From Altererythrobacter epoxidivorans (lineage in GTDB: Bacteria > Pseudomonadota > Alphaproteobacteria > Sphingomonadales > Sphingomonadaceae), in the NCBI RefSeq assembly GCF_001281485.1, contig NZ_CP012669.1:1426001-1490000 (forward strand): a stretch of 64,000 nucleotides of DNA. The letters run 5' to 3'. Made by a program: the position numbers and the translations under genes. Under the pieces are notes generated by a model that saw only the letters and a program-made list of their open reading frames with translations, was not told where the DNA came from and did no database searches. Positions within the stretch are counted from its first letter, which is position 1. Every line of letters begins with the position of its first letter. This document shows positions 35,512 to 47,209 of the stretch, one piece after another.

Positions 35512-37479
35512 ATGAGAGGCAACGGGGCGCTCCTGACATTGCGCGACAGGTTTCTTTCGCGGCCGCGTGCAGACAAGCTTTCTGCGCGGGTGCGACGCAC
35601 ACTTGTGACGACGCTCTACACGCAGCCCGCCAGCCTGGCGATCGGCGCGATCAACGGGATTGCATCGACTGCGATCGCCGCATGGGCCTCGGGCGAAAAC
35701 ATCCTCTACCTGGCCAGTCTGCTGCTGACCGTCGTCGCCGTGGCCCGCGTCACAGCCGCATTGGGCCTGTCGCCCGAACAGAGCGATACCAGCACGCGCA
35801 AGCTCGAAATCATCTACGAAATCGGCGCCTTCAGCTACGCCTTCCTCCTTGGCGGAGTGGCTGCGGCGACGATGCTGCTGGATGCAGGTGCCGAAGTCGA
35901 AATCCTGATGGTCGCCAACGCCACCTGTTACGGCGTGGGCATCTGCGCCCGTAACGCCGGTCGTCCGGTGATCGCGATGGGCCAGCTGTCACTCACTTGC
36001 CTTCCCATCATGGGCGCCGCCCTGTGGCTGGGCACGATGGCTCACATCGCCCTGTTCTTCACGATGCTGCTGCTGTTGCCGGCAATGGCATCGATCACGA
36101 TGAACGTGTTCAAGGTGCTGCGCGATTCCATCGCCGCTGCCGAAACCAGCGCCAAGCTGGCCGAAAAGATGCAGCTGCTCGCACGGACCGACGTCGTGAC
36201 CGGCCTCAACAACCGCGCCGGCCTCAACCATGCGCTGGTCGAGATGATGATGGCGCTCAAGGACGACAGCAGGGTTGCCCTGTTCTGGATCGACCTCGAC
36301 CGGTTCAAGGAAGTGAACGACCTGCTCGGCCATACCATCGGCGACCGCGTGCTGACCGAAGTTGCCCGCCGCCTGCGCGAAATTGCGCCGCAGGGTTCGA
36401 CCATCGCGCGCTTTGGCGGCGACGAGTTCATCATGTTCTGCCGCATCGACGATCGCCGCGACAGCGAACGGCTGGCGAGCGAAATCCACGCCGAGATCAT
36501 GCGCCCGATCCGCCTCGACGGCGACCGGCTGGAAGTGCGTGCCTCGCTCGGCGTCGCGCTGCTGCCCGAAGACGGCACCGATGCCGACACGCTGATGCAG
36601 AATGCGGACCAGGCACTGTATCATGCCAAGGTCGGCGGCCGCGCCCAGACACGCTTCTTCGATGCGACGATGACCCGCGACCTCGTGCGTCGCCGCGAGA
36701 TCGAAGGCGAATTGCGTCAGGCGATCCAGCGCGACGAACTGTCGATCTTCTTCCAGCCGATCGTCGATCTCGAAACCGGACGGATCCGCTGTTTCGAGGC
36801 GCTGGTGCGCTGGTTCCACCCCGAAAAGGGCGAACTGCGTCCCGACGAATTCATCCCGGTGGCAGAAGAATCGGGCGTCATCGTCACGCTCGGCAACTGG
36901 ATCACGGCGCAGGCTGCACGCACAGCCGCGCAATGGCCCGAAGACGTTACCGTCGCGGTCAATCTCTCGCCCCTGCAGATCAAGGCTCCGGGCGCTGCGC
37001 TCGGCATCCTCAACGCCCTGCGCGAAGCCGGCCTGCCCCCGTCGCGCCTGGAGCTCGAAGTCACCGAAAGCCTGTTCCTCGACGACAGCGACGCAACCTC
37101 CGTCTTTATCGAGGAACTGTCGGCCAAGGGCGTGCGCTTCGCACTCGATGATTTCGGCACGGGCTACTCCTCACTCGGCTACATCAACAAATACCCGTTC
37201 CGGAAGATCAAGGTCGATCGCAGCTTCGTGTCCGGCAAGGACGTGGGCCGCAAGAGCGAGGCCATCATCCGCGCCGTGGCTGAAATGGGCTCGACACTGG
37301 AAATGGACATCGTCGCGGAAGGACTCGAAACCATCGAGCAGGTGCAAGCCGTGCGCGATGCGGGCTGCACGCTGGGACAAGGCTATTACTTCAGCCGCGC
37401 CGTCCCCGATTACCTTGCCGCCATGCTATTGTCGCAGGAACGCGACCCGGCCCATAGCGGCGACCGCAAGACCGCCTGA
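35512..37479 (+). CDS. Membrane GGDEF-EAL protein (c-di-GMP metabolism)
   Basis: 655 residues. The N-terminal ~190 residues contain about five hydrophobic helices. The GGDEF motif is intact at residues 302-306 ('RFGGDEF'), but the RxxD inhibitory site is absent at the usual place upstream (GS-type 'APQGST'). The EAL domain begins with Glu429 ('EALVRW') and retains 'NLSPLQ', 'ELEVTES', 'DDFGTGYSSLGY', 'KVDRSFV' and 'VAEGLE', so phosphodiesterase activity is expected. Synthesis and degradation of c-di-GMP are both possible. It appears monocistronic. Confidence 0.93.
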   Translation: MRGNGALLTLRDRFLSRPRADKLSARVRRTLVTTLYTQPASLAIGAINGIASTAIAAWASGENILYLASLLLTVVAVARVTAALGLSPEQSDTSTRKLEIIYEIGAFSYAFLLGGVAAATMLLDAGAEVEILMVANATCYGVGICARNAGRPVIAMGQLSLTCLPIMGAALWLGTMAHIALFFTMLLLLPAMASITMNVFKVLRDSIAAAETSAKLAEKMQLLARTDVVTGLNNRAGLNHALVEMMMALKDDSRVALFWIDLDRFKEVNDLLGHTIGDRVLTEVARRLREIAPQGSTIARFGGDEFIMFCRIDDRRDSERLASEIHAEIMRPIRLDGDRLEVRASLGVALLPEDGTDADTLMQNADQALYHAKVGGRAQTRFFDATMTRDLVRRREIEGELRQAIQRDELSIFFQPIVDLETGRIRCFEALVRWFHPEKGELRPDEFIPVAEESGVIVTLGNWITAQAARTAAQWPEDVTVAVNLSPLQIKAPGAALGILNALREAGLPPSRLELEVTESLFLDDSDATSVFIEELSAKGVRFALDDFGTGYSSLGYINKYPFRKIKVDRSFVSGKDVGRKSEAIIRAVAEMGSTLEMDIVAEGLETIEQVQAVRDAGCTLGQGYYFSRAVPDYLAAMLLSQERDPAHSGDRKTA

Positions 37480-38735
<1,256 letters not shown>

Positions 38736-38754
38736 GCGCTTTCAGAACAAAGAC

Positions 38755-38774
38755 GGGCGGCCGCTGAGCCGCCC
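38755..38774 (+). promoter_or_regulatory. Intercistronic stem-loop between mdh and sucD
   Basis: GGGCGGC and GCCGCCC flank a 6-nt loop. No T tract follows and AAGGAGA begins 9 nt later, so it is probably an RNA-stability or partial-attenuation element within the operon rather than a full terminator. Confidence 0.5.
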
Positions 38775-38795
38775 TCCCTCCCCAAGGAGAGTTGA

Positions 38796-39686
38796 ATGTC
38801 GATCCTCGTAAACAAAGACACCAAGGTCATCACCCAGGGGATGACCGGCGACACCGGCACCTTCCACACGCAGCAGGCGCTCGCTTACGGCACGCAGATG
38901 GTCGCAGGCGTTACCCCCGGCAAGGGCGGCACCGAGCACATCGGACTGCCGGTTTACAACACCGTGGGCGATGCCAAGAAGGCAACCGGCGCAACCGCCA
39001 CCTGTATCTATGTTCCGCCGCCGTTCGCAGCGGATTCGATCCTCGAAGCGATCGATGCAGAGATGGAACTGATCGTTGCCATCACCGAAGGCATTCCGGT
39101 GCTCGACATGGTTCGCGTGAAGCGCGCCCTGCAGGGTTCGAAATCGCGCCTGATCGGCCCGAACTGCCCCGGCGTCCTGACCCCTGAAGAATGCAAGATC
39201 GGCATCATGCCGGGTTCCATCTTCAAGAAGGGCAGCGTCGGCGTTGTCAGCCGCTCTGGCACGCTGACCTACGAAGCCGTGCACCAGACCACCATGGTCG
39301 GCCTGGGCCAGACCACGGCAGTCGGCATCGGCGGCGACCCGGTCAACGGCACCAACTTCATCGACGTGCTCGACATGTTCCTCGATGACGATGCGACCAA
39401 GTCGATCATCATGATCGGCGAAATCGGCGGCAGCGCCGAAGAAGAAGCCGCAGCCTTCATCAGCGAACAGGCCAAGAAGGGCCGCAAGAAGCCGATGGTC
39501 GGCTTCATCGCGGGCCGCACGGCGCCTCCGGGACGCCGCATGGGCCACGCCGGTGCCATCGTTTCGGGTGGCCAGGGCGGCGCCGAAGACAAGATCGCAG
39601 CGATGGAAGCTGCAGGCATACGCGTATCGCCGTCGCCGTCCGAACTCGGCACGACGCTCGATGCGCTCCTGAAGGAACTCGCCTGA
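38796..39686 (+). CDS. sucD: Succinate-CoA ligase, ADP-forming, alpha subunit
   Basis: 296 residues. The CoA-binding Rossmann N terminus has '[19 protein letters not shown]' and 'GVTPGKGG'. The phosphohistidine is His251 in 'RRMGHAGAI'. It forms a complex with SucC to convert succinyl-CoA to succinate with ATP formation. The sucC gene is not adjacent, although it normally precedes sucD. A 7-bp stem (39694-39700 with 39728-39734) lies in the gap before sucA. Confidence 0.97.
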   Translation: MSILVNKDTKVITQGMTGDTGTFHTQQALAYGTQMVAGVTPGKGGTEHIGLPVYNTVGDAKKATGATATCIYVPPPFAADSILEAIDAEMELIVAITEGIPVLDMVRVKRALQGSKSRLIGPNCPGVLTPEECKIGIMPGSIFKKGSVGVVSRSGTLTYEAVHQTTMVGLGQTTAVGIGGDPVNGTNFIDVLDMFLDDDATKSIIMIGEIGGSAEEEAAAFISEQAKKGRKKPMVGFIAGRTAPPGRRMGHAGAIVSGGQGGAEDKIAAMEAAGIRVSPSPSELGTTLDALLKELA

Positions 39687-39767
39687 CCGACGCGGCGGCT
39701 CTACGCATCTCCTCCCCGGGAGCGTTCAGCCGCCTCGGTCATTGGTTCCATAGAGGTGACCAGACCA

Positions 39768-42614
39768 ATGGGTAACGAACAGCACGATTTCATGCCGGAA
39801 CTGGGCGACCAGGAAGGCCCGCAGCCAGGCCCCAGCTGGGCCAATCCGCGCTGGCTGGAAACGGCGGTCGATGCGGCTGCCGACCTGACGCAGGCGATGG
39901 ACCCGACCACCATGAAACTGGTGGTGGAGAAAGCAGCGGCCAAGGCCGGCAAGCCGACCGATCCCAAGGCGATCGAACAGGCGGCCGACGATTCCGTGCG
40001 TGCCATGCTGCTCGTGCGTCTTTACCGTGTGCGCGGTCACCTCGCCGCCAATCTCGACCCGCTCGGCCTGTCGCATCGCGAAGAGCCGGAAGACCTCAGC
40101 CTCGAATGGCACGGCTTTGCCGGGCAAGAGGACAAGGAAGTCTATGTCGGCGGCGTGTTCGGTTTCGAATGGGTCACCGTTGGCGAGCTCTACAAGATCT
40201 TGCGCCGGACCTATTGCGGCAATGTCGGCCTCGAATACATGCATATCTCGGACACCGAGGAACGCCGGTTCCTGCAGGACAAGTTCGAGAAGCCCGAAGA
40301 TACGATCCAGTTCACGCCCGAGGGCAAGAAGGCGATCCTTTCGGCCGTGATCCGCGGCGAGGAATACGAGAAATTCCTCGGCAAGAAATACGTCGGCACC
40401 AAGCGTTTCGGCCTCGACGGCGGTGAATCGATGATCCCCGCGCTCGAAGCGGTGATCAAGTACGGCAGCCAAGACGGCGTGCGCGAAATCGTTTACGGCA
40501 TGGCCCACCGCGGCCGCCTCAACGTGCTCGCCAACGTCATGGGCAAGCCGTACAAGGTCATCTTCCACGAATTCCAGGGCGGCAGCGCCAACCCCGACGA
40601 TGTCGGCGGTTCGGGCGACGTGAAATACCACCTCGGCACCAGCACCGACCGCGAGTTCGACGGGATCAAGGTGCACATGAGCCTGGTGCCCAACCCCAGC
40701 CACCTCGAGGCGGTCGATCCGGTCGTCCTCGGCAAGGTGCGCGCCCAGCAGGCGATGCGCGAAGACCTCGACGCGCACGAGCAGGTCCTGCCCGTGCTGC
40801 TGCACGGCGACGCTGCCTTTGCTGGCCAGGGCATCGTGTGGGAGTGCCTCGGCTTCTCGGGCGTCAACGGTTACAACACCGGTGGCTGCATCCACTTCAT
40901 CATCAACAACCAGATCGGCTTCACCACGAGCCCGCGTTTCGCGCGTTCGTCGCCCTACCCCTCGGACGTCGCCAAGGGCGTCCAGGCGCCGATCCTGCAC
41001 GTGAACGGCGATGATCCCGAGGCCGTGACCTTCTGCTGCAAATTGGCGATCGAATACCGCCAGAAGTTCAAGCGCGATATCGTGATCGACATGTGGTGCT
41101 ATCGCCGCTTCGGTCACAATGAAGGTGACGAACCCAGCTTCACCCAGCCGCTGATGTATGACGCGATCCGCAAGCATCCGCGGGTCAGCGAGATCTATTC
41201 TGACAAGTTGGTCCAGGATGGCGTAATCGATAGCGGTACGGCCCCGCAACTGCGCGACGAGTTCATCTCTGTCCTCGACGGCGAATTTGCTGCGGCAGAG
41301 AAGTACCAGCCCGACGAGGCAGACTGGTTCGGCGGACGCTGGGCGGGCCTCAACAAGCCGGCCGATCCCGAGGGTGCGCGCCGCAATATCGAAACCGCGA
41401 TCGAGAAGAAGCTGTTCGACAGCCTCGGCCGCACGCTGACCACCGTCCCCGAGGATCACACGATCCACAAGACACTGCAGCGCGTGCTCGATGCCAAGAG
41501 CGAGATGTTCAAGAAGGGCGAAGGTTTCGACTGGGCAACCGCCGAAGCGCTCGCTTTCGGCAGCCTCGTAACCGAAGGTTTCGGGGTGCGTCTTTCGGGC
41601 CAGGATTCGGGTCGCGGCACCTTTAGCCAGCGTCACGCGGTCTGGATCGACCAGAAAACCGAAGAAAAATACATTCCGCTGTGCCAGCTGCCGCATGGCA
41701 AGTTCGAAGTTTATGACAGCCCGCTGTCGGAATACGGCGTGCTCGGCTTCGAATACGGTTTCGCCATGGCTGATCCCAAGAGCCTCGTGCTGTGGGAAGC
41801 GCAGTTCGGCGACTTCGCCAACGGTGCGCAGATCATGATCGACCAGTTCATCGCTGCGGGTGAGGCCAAGTGGCTGCGCGCAAACGGTCTCGTCATGCTG
41901 CTGCCGCATGGTTTCGAAGGACAGGGCCCGGAACACTCCTCCGCCCGCCTCGAACGCTTCCTGCAGCTGTGCGCGAACGACAATATGTGTGTTTGCAACA
42001 TCACGACGCCGGCGAACTATTTCCACGTTTTGCGTCGCCAGATGCTGCGCCCGTTCCGCAAGCCGCTGATCATCATGACACCCAAGAGCTTGCTTCGCCA
42101 TCCGCTGGCCAAGTCGAACGAGGAAGAATTCCTCGGCGATCACCACTTCATGCGGATCAAGTCGGATACGACGGAAATCGCCGACAAGAAGATCCGCCGT
42201 CTGGTGTTGTGCAGCGGCAAGGTTGGTTACGACCTGCTGCAGAAGCGCGACGAGGAAGGGCTGGAAGACGTTTCGGTGGTTCGCATCGAACAACTCTATC
42301 CCTTCCCCGGGGAACCGCTTGCAGCCCGACTGGCGCGCATGACCAACCTCGAACAGGTCGTGTGGTGCCAGGAAGAACCGAAGAACAACGGTGCGTGGTT
42401 CTTCGTCGAAAGCCAGATCGAGCAGGCCCTGTCGGAATCGGGTCATGGCGGCATGCGCCCGACCTATGCCGGCCGCGAGGTCGCGGCATCGCCCGCAACC
42501 GGTTTCGCCAAGCGTCACCAGATGCAGCAGCACGCTCTCATCGATATCGCCCTGGGTCTCGCCGATGGCGGCGAAGCCCTCCGCAACTCCAAATCTGCCA
42601 AGAAGAAGGCCTGA
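39768..42614 (+). CDS. sucA: 2-oxoglutarate dehydrogenase E1 component
   Basis: 948 residues from the ATG at 39768; GAGG lies 11 nt upstream. It decarboxylates 2-oxoglutarate with thiamine diphosphate. 'RLYRVRGHLAANLDPLG' is the conserved N-terminal segment; 'YGMAHRGRLNVL', 'GDAAFAGQGIVWE ... NNQIGFTT' form the ThDP/Mg site, and 'HGFEGQGPEHSSARLERFLQ' is near the C-terminal active-site domain. It works with SucB and Lpd, encoded directly downstream. Confidence 0.97.
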   Translation: MGNEQHDFMPELGDQEGPQPGPSWANPRWLETAVDAAADLTQAMDPTTMKLVVEKAAAKAGKPTDPKAIEQAADDSVRAMLLVRLYRVRGHLAANLDPLGLSHREEPEDLSLEWHGFAGQEDKEVYVGGVFGFEWVTVGELYKILRRTYCGNVGLEYMHISDTEERRFLQDKFEKPEDTIQFTPEGKKAILSAVIRGEEYEKFLGKKYVGTKRFGLDGGESMIPALEAVIKYGSQDGVREIVYGMAHRGRLNVLANVMGKPYKVIFHEFQGGSANPDDVGGSGDVKYHLGTSTDREFDGIKVHMSLVPNPSHLEAVDPVVLGKVRAQQAMREDLDAHEQVLPVLLHGDAAFAGQGIVWECLGFSGVNGYNTGGCIHFIINNQIGFTTSPRFARSSPYPSDVAKGVQAPILHVNGDDPEAVTFCCKLAIEYRQKFKRDIVIDMWCYRRFGHNEGDEPSFTQPLMYDAIRKHPRVSEIYSDKLVQDGVIDSGTAPQLRDEFISVLDGEFAAAEKYQPDEADWFGGRWAGLNKPADPEGARRNIETAIEKKLFDSLGRTLTTVPEDHTIHKTLQRVLDAKSEMFKKGEGFDWATAEALAFGSLVTEGFGVRLSGQDSGRGTFSQRHAVWIDQKTEEKYIPLCQLPHGKFEVYDSPLSEYGVLGFEYGFAMADPKSLVLWEAQFGDFANGAQIMIDQFIAAGEAKWLRANGLVMLLPHGFEGQGPEHSSARLERFLQLCANDNMCVCNITTPANYFHVLRRQMLRPFRKPLIIMTPKSLLRHPLAKSNEEEFLGDHHFMRIKSDTTEIADKKIRRLVLCSGKVGYDLLQKRDEEGLEDVSVVRIEQLYPFPGEPLAARLARMTNLEQVVWCQEEPKNNGAWFFVESQIEQALSESGHGGMRPTYAGREVAASPATGFAKRHQMQQHALIDIALGLADGGEALRNSKSAKKKA

Positions 42615-42626
42615 GGAAACAAGCAC

Positions 42627-43871
42627 ATGGCCACTGAAGTCAAAGTCCCCACCCTCGGCGAATCGGTCACCGAAGCGACCGTCGGCGAATGGCTCAAGAA
42701 CCCCGGCGACGCCGTTGCCGTGGACGAACCGATCGCCAGCCTCGAGACCGACAAGGTCGCAGTCGACGTACCCTCGCCCGTTGCCGGCGTCATGGGCGAA
42801 CACAAGGTCGCCGTTGGCGATACCGTCGAAGTCGGCGCCGTCATCGCCACTGTCGAAGCAGGCGGAGCGCCTGCCGCAAAGGGCGAGGAAGCCGGTCGCG
42901 CGACCGAAGAACGTGAAGAAGGCAAACAGGAACGTGCCGAACCCGCTTCGGGCGATTCCTCTGTCACCATGTCGCCGGCCGTGCGCCGCGCGGTCCTGGA
43001 ACACGGCGTCGATCCGACTACGATTAAGGGCACAGGCAAGGATGGCCGCCTGACCAAGGAAGACGTCGTCGCTGCGGCGAAGGCAAAATCCTCGGGCAGC
43101 GGCGACACCATCGCATCTGCCGCCCCCGAACAGGCAGCAACCCCTTCGGCTCCGGCAGCTTCGCAGGGCGAGCGCCGCGAGGAACGCGTCAAGATGACGC
43201 GCATGCGCCAGACAATTGCCAAGCGCCTGAAGGGTGCTCAGGACAATGCCGCGCTGCTCACGACCTTCAACGATGTCGACATGTCGGCGGTGATCGAGGC
43301 GCGTAACAAGTACAAGGACCTGTTCGCCAAGAAGCACGACATTCGCCTCGGCTTCATGGGCTTCTTCGCGAAGGCTTCGTGCCTCGCGTTGAAAGATGTC
43401 CCCGCGGTCAACGCCTATATCGAGGGCGACGAGATCGTCTATCACGATTACGTCGACATTTCGGTCGCTGTCTCGGCGCCCAACGGCCTCGTTGTTCCCG
43501 TCATCCGTGACGCGCAGGACAAGGGCTTCGCCCGTATCGAGAAGGATATCGCGGACTTCGGCAAGCGCGCCAAGGAAGGCACGCTGACGATGGAAGACAT
43601 GAAGGGCGGCACCTTCACCATTTCCAACGGTGGCGTGTTCGGATCGCTGATGTCGACCCCGATCATCAACCCGCCGCAGAGCGCCGTCCTTGGCCTCCAC
43701 CGCATCGAGGACCGCCCGGTCGTCGTCGACGGCGAAATCGTCATCCGCCCGATGATGTATATCGCATTGTCCTACGACCACCGGCTGATCGACGGCCGCG
43801 AGGCCGTGACCGCACTCAAGATCATCAAGGAAGCGATCGAAGATCCCACGCGGATGCTGATCGACCTCTGA
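42627..43871 (+). CDS. sucB: Dihydrolipoyl succinyltransferase (E2 of 2-oxoglutarate dehydrogenase)
   Basis: 414 residues. The lipoyl domain carries the attachment residue Lys43 in '[10 protein letters not shown]'. A linker is followed by the E1/E3-binding domain ('[17 protein letters not shown]') and the catalytic domain with His385 and Asp389 in '[10 protein letters not shown]'. It forms the core of the complex. The gap from sucA is 12 bp. Confidence 0.97.
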   Translation: MATEVKVPTLGESVTEATVGEWLKNPGDAVAVDEPIASLETDKVAVDVPSPVAGVMGEHKVAVGDTVEVGAVIATVEAGGAPAAKGEEAGRATEEREEGKQERAEPASGDSSVTMSPAVRRAVLEHGVDPTTIKGTGKDGRLTKEDVVAAAKAKSSGSGDTIASAAPEQAATPSAPAASQGERREERVKMTRMRQTIAKRLKGAQDNAALLTTFNDVDMSAVIEARNKYKDLFAKKHDIRLGFMGFFAKASCLALKDVPAVNAYIEGDEIVYHDYVDISVAVSAPNGLVVPVIRDAQDKGFARIEKDIADFGKRAKEGTLTMEDMKGGTFTISNGGVFGSLMSTPIINPPQSAVLGLHRIEDRPVVVDGEIVIRPMMYIALSYDHRLIDGREAVTALKIIKEAIEDPTRMLIDL

Positions 43872-43881
43872 GGAAGAAATA

Positions 43882-45294
43882 ATGGCTGAATACGACTACG
43901 ACGTCCTCGTCATCGGCGCTGGCCCGGGTGGCTATGTCGCTGCGATCCGCGCTGCGCAGCTTGGGCTGAAGACCGCCTGTGCCGAAAGCCGCGAGACGCT
44001 GGGCGGCACCTGCCTCAACGTCGGCTGCATCCCGTCGAAGGCGATGCTGCACGCATCCGAGTATTTCGATGCTGCCAGCAATGGCACGATGGAGCACATG
44101 GGCATCGAGGTGAAGCCGAAGCTCAACCTCGACACAATGCACGCCCAGCGCCGCGACGCGGTGAAGGGTCTGACCGGCGGGATCGAATTCCTGTTCAAGA
44201 AGAACAAGGTCGACTGGAAGAAGGGCCACGCCACCTTCCAGGACGCGCATACGGTCAAGGTCGGCGACGAGACGGTCACGGCGAAGAACGTGATCATCGC
44301 CACCGGTTCGTCCGTCACTCCCCTGCCCGGCGTCGAAGTCGACAATGACAAGCAGGTCGTGGTCGATTCCACTGGCGCGCTGGAACTGAAATCGGTGCCC
44401 AAAAAGATGGTCGTCATCGGCGGCGGCGTGATCGGCCTTGAACTCGGCAGCGTGTGGCGCCGCCTTGGTGCCGAGGTGATCGTGGTCGAATTCCTCGACA
44501 AGCTGCTCCCCGGAATGGACGACGATGTCCGCAAGGAAGCGGCCAAGATCTTCAAGAAGCAGGGCATGGAACTGCGTCTTTCGACCAAGGTCACCGGCTG
44601 CACGGTCAAAGGCAAGAAAGCCACGCTGACGCTGGAACCCGCCGCCGGTGGTGACAGCGAAACGCTGGATGCAGACTGCGTGCTGGTGTCCATCGGTCGC
44701 CGTCCCAACACCGACAAGCTCGGACTCGAAAACATCGGGCTCGAACTCAACAAGCGCGGCCAGATCGAAACCGATCACGACTTCCGCACCAAGGTGGACG
44801 GCGTGTGGGCGATCGGCGACGTGATCCCCGGCCCGATGCTGGCGCACAAGGCCGAGGACGAAGGCATCGCCTGCGCTGAAAACGTGGCCGGACAGACCGG
44901 CATTGTGAACCACGACCTGATCCCGGGTGTCGTCTATACCTGGCCGGAGTTTGCCGGTGTCGGCCTGACCGAGGCAGAAGCTCTCGAAAAGGCGGGCGGC
45001 GACAAGGCCAAGATCAAGGTCGGCAAGTTCCCGATGATGGCGAACAGCCGCGCCAAGACCAATCACGAGCCCGAAGGCTTCGTGAAGGTCATCGCCGACG
45101 CAGACAGCGACCGTGTGCTGGGCGTGTGGTGCATCGCGAGCGTTGCGGGCACGATGATCGCCCAGGCGACGCAGGCGATGGAATTCGGCGCGACGTCGGA
45201 AGACATTGCCTACACCTGCCACGCGCACCCGACGCATTCGGAAGCGATCAAGGAAGCCGCGATGGCGGTCCAGGGCAAGCCGATCCACATGTAG
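43882..45294 (+). CDS. lpd: Dihydrolipoyl dehydrogenase (E3)
   Basis: 470 residues. The FAD motif is 'VIGAGPGGYVAAIRAAQLG', the redox disulfide is Cys44/Cys49 in 'GGTCLNVGCIPSK', the NAD motif is 'VIGGGVIGLELGSVW', and the catalytic His-Glu pair lies in 'HAHPTHSE'. It reoxidises the lipoyl groups of the complex. Last gene of the cluster, starting 10 bp after sucB. Confidence 0.97.
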   Translation: MAEYDYDVLVIGAGPGGYVAAIRAAQLGLKTACAESRETLGGTCLNVGCIPSKAMLHASEYFDAASNGTMEHMGIEVKPKLNLDTMHAQRRDAVKGLTGGIEFLFKKNKVDWKKGHATFQDAHTVKVGDETVTAKNVIIATGSSVTPLPGVEVDNDKQVVVDSTGALELKSVPKKMVVIGGGVIGLELGSVWRRLGAEVIVVEFLDKLLPGMDDDVRKEAAKIFKKQGMELRLSTKVTGCTVKGKKATLTLEPAAGGDSETLDADCVLVSIGRRPNTDKLGLENIGLELNKRGQIETDHDFRTKVDGVWAIGDVIPGPMLAHKAEDEGIACAENVAGQTGIVNHDLIPGVVYTWPEFAGVGLTEAEALEKAGGDKAKIKVGKFPMMANSRAKTNHEPEGFVKVIADADSDRVLGVWCIASVAGTMIAQATQAMEFGATSEDIAYTCHAHPTHSEAIKEAAMAVQGKPIHM

Positions 45295-45336
45295 GTTGCG
45301 ATTGCGGCCGGCTTGCCCGGTCGTGATGTGAGACTG

Positions 45337-46257
45337 CTACGTCCGGTGATGGGACGGTGCTGCGCCGCTCCCATCGCTCTCGCCCTGCTGCCTGGGCCAC
45401 AGCAGGATCAGGCTCCCCGCAATCAGCAGGGCGAGCGTAAACACGCTCCCTTCCGGGCCTTCCGCGCCGCCATTCAGCCATACCGGTCCGGAAGGCACCA
45501 TCCTGACGATCAGTGCCGGCAGACCCGTATCCAGGCCCGTGATCGGCACATCGAAACCAACACCGCCAAGCCAGTTCCAGCCGGTGTGCCAGCCCATTAC
45601 GCCCCAGATCGAATTCGAGCGTTGCGCCCAGGCACAGGCGAAGATTGAAAAGGCGAAGGTCATGACCAACACCAACGGTGGCGTTCCGGGCGAAAAGTGC
45701 AGGAAAGTGAACGCGGCGGACGTCAATACGAAGGCGGCAACCGCATTCCACCGCCGCATGACGGTCGAAAACAGCCAGCCCCGAAAGACGAATTCCTCGA
45801 CGCTCGCTTGAGCAGTGAAACTAGCCAGCAGCAAGCCGATCCAGCCAAGCGCAGCAGGGCTGGCAAATGCGGGGAACAGATCACCGGTACGGTATCCTCC
45901 GGCAATGGCGATGGTTGCAACGGTTGCGCCCATCATCGCGAGGCCGATAGCCAGTCCGATCAGAAACCTTCTGAACCGCAGATCTCCGCGAAGTCCGGCG
46001 CTTGCGAGGCTCCTTTTTTCGATCCAGCGCAACCACGCGAACACCGCGAGCCCAATCGAAATGAATGAGGCAAGGAAGATGCAAAATCCCAGGGGCCCTT
46101 GCGGGGTGCCCTTTGCATCCAACAGACCAAGAGATTCGAACCAGAAATCGAGCGGCAGGCTGCTGATCGCTACTAGGAAAATGCAGATGAAGGGGGCGGC
46201 GATACTCGGCGCAATCCAGCCCTTGGCCGGCTCGTCGGTAAAGATGGTCTGTGTCAT
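45337..46257 (-). CDS. CPBP-family intramembrane metalloprotease
   Basis: 306 residues with about eight hydrophobic helices. The Abi/CPBP motifs are present: Glu154-Glu155 with Arg159 ('EEFVFR'), His187 in 'FTFLHF' and 'WHTGWNWLGG' (HxxxN). Members include Rce1-like and bacteriocin self-immunity proteins; the substrate is unknown. It starts 31 bp downstream of an AraC regulator in the same direction, so the two probably form an operon. Confidence 0.9.
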   Translation of the reverse strand: MTQTIFTDEPAKGWIAPSIAAPFICIFLVAISSLPLDFWFESLGLLDAKGTPQGPLGFCIFLASFISIGLAVFAWLRWIEKRSLASAGLRGDLRFRRFLIGLAIGLAMMGATVATIAIAGGYRTGDLFPAFASPAALGWIGLLLASFTAQASVEEFVFRGWLFSTVMRRWNAVAAFVLTSAAFTFLHFSPGTPPLVLVMTFAFSIFACAWAQRSNSIWGVMGWHTGWNWLGGVGFDVPITGLDTGLPALIVRMVPSGPVWLNGGAEGPEGSVFTLALLIAGSLILLWPRQQGESDGSGAAPSHHRT

Positions 46258-46288
46258 GACGGGCTGGCTAACCGACCGCCAGAAATAG

Positions 46289-47113
46289 CTATAGAACGAT
46301 TGTGCGAAACAGGTCCGAACGCAGCCATGCCCTTGGCGTCAGGCCGACCGTCTTGCGGAAGGTGCGACCGAAATGGCTCTGGTCGGCAAAGCCGGCACCG
46401 TAAGCGGCATCGGCCAGCGTTGCGCCTTCGCGCAGGAGGTTCTTGGCGAGATCGACCCTCCGATACTGCAAATAGCGATAGGGGCTGGTGCCCAGCAACG
46501 CCCGGAAATCGCGCGAAAGTTGCCAACGGTCGAAGCCAGTTGCCTGCTCGAGCTGCTCCAGCCGCGCACCGGCAATAACCACCGTGTCGAGAAATTCGCG
46601 CGCCTGCAAAACCGCTGTCCGGTTCACGGGTTTGACTGCAGCGACAGTGCCAGCCTCTTGGTTCATCGCGTGTGCCAGATCGTATAGCGCATCTTCGTAA
46701 GCGCCGGGATCTTCGCCCCCCGCACAATCGATGACGATGCTGCAGGCTGCCGCAACCAGGGCGCGATTGGTGGAGACCCCGTTGGTCACGAATGGAAGAG
46801 GCGCGCCTCCCAGCACTTCCTGAACATGGCTTGGCGGAACATAGGCGGCCCGATAGCTGAATCCGGCCTCATCCTGGCAGTGGCCATCGTGCAGTTCTTC
46901 TGGATGGAGAATCAGGGCCTGCCCTGGCACCGCATGCCGCATCGCGCCGCGATAGTTGAAGGCCTGCACCCCGGCCATTGTGACCGCGACAGTATAGGTA
47001 TCGTGCCGGTGCGGCGAAAACGATGCGCCGACCAACCGGTTCGCAACCCGCTCGATCGGTTCAAATGAGGTGGCCGGATGCGATCGGTTCGAGCGATGAT
47101 CCGGCGGCGTCAT
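46289..47113 (-). CDS. AraC-family transcriptional regulator
   Basis: 274 residues from the ATG at 47113, which has an AGGG nearby; in-frame starts at 47173 and 47194 are possible. The N-terminal cupin-like sensor has 'PHRHDTYTVAVTMAG' and 'GQALILHPEELHDGH'. The C-terminal double helix-turn-helix contains 'LEQLEQATGFDRWQLSRDFRALLGTSPYRY' (read across two helices) and 'LADAAYGAGFADQSHFGRTFRK'. It belongs to the AraC_binding plus HTH_18 type. The ligand is unknown; the downstream CPBP gene is a plausible target. Confidence 0.88.
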   Translation of the reverse strand: MTPPDHRSNRSHPATSFEPIERVANRLVGASFSPHRHDTYTVAVTMAGVQAFNYRGAMRHAVPGQALILHPEELHDGHCQDEAGFSYRAAYVPPSHVQEVLGGAPLPFVTNGVSTNRALVAAACSIVIDCAGGEDPGAYEDALYDLAHAMNQEAGTVAAVKPVNRTAVLQAREFLDTVVIAGARLEQLEQATGFDRWQLSRDFRALLGTSPYRYLQYRRVDLAKNLLREGATLADAAYGAGFADQSHFGRTFRKTVGLTPRAWLRSDLFRTIVL

Positions 47114-47209
47114 TGACCCTATGCCGCTCGTCGGATTGCAACCCGACTGGCGAGGGTCAAGAACGACCGACATCGGTTCACTCGCTGACGCCACGCCACA
47201 TTTCCAGCC

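Noticed and set aside
39726-43781. 1351-codon open frame on the minus strand across sucA and sucB
   Set aside because: An antisense artefact of high-GC codon usage; sucA and sucB are unambiguous.
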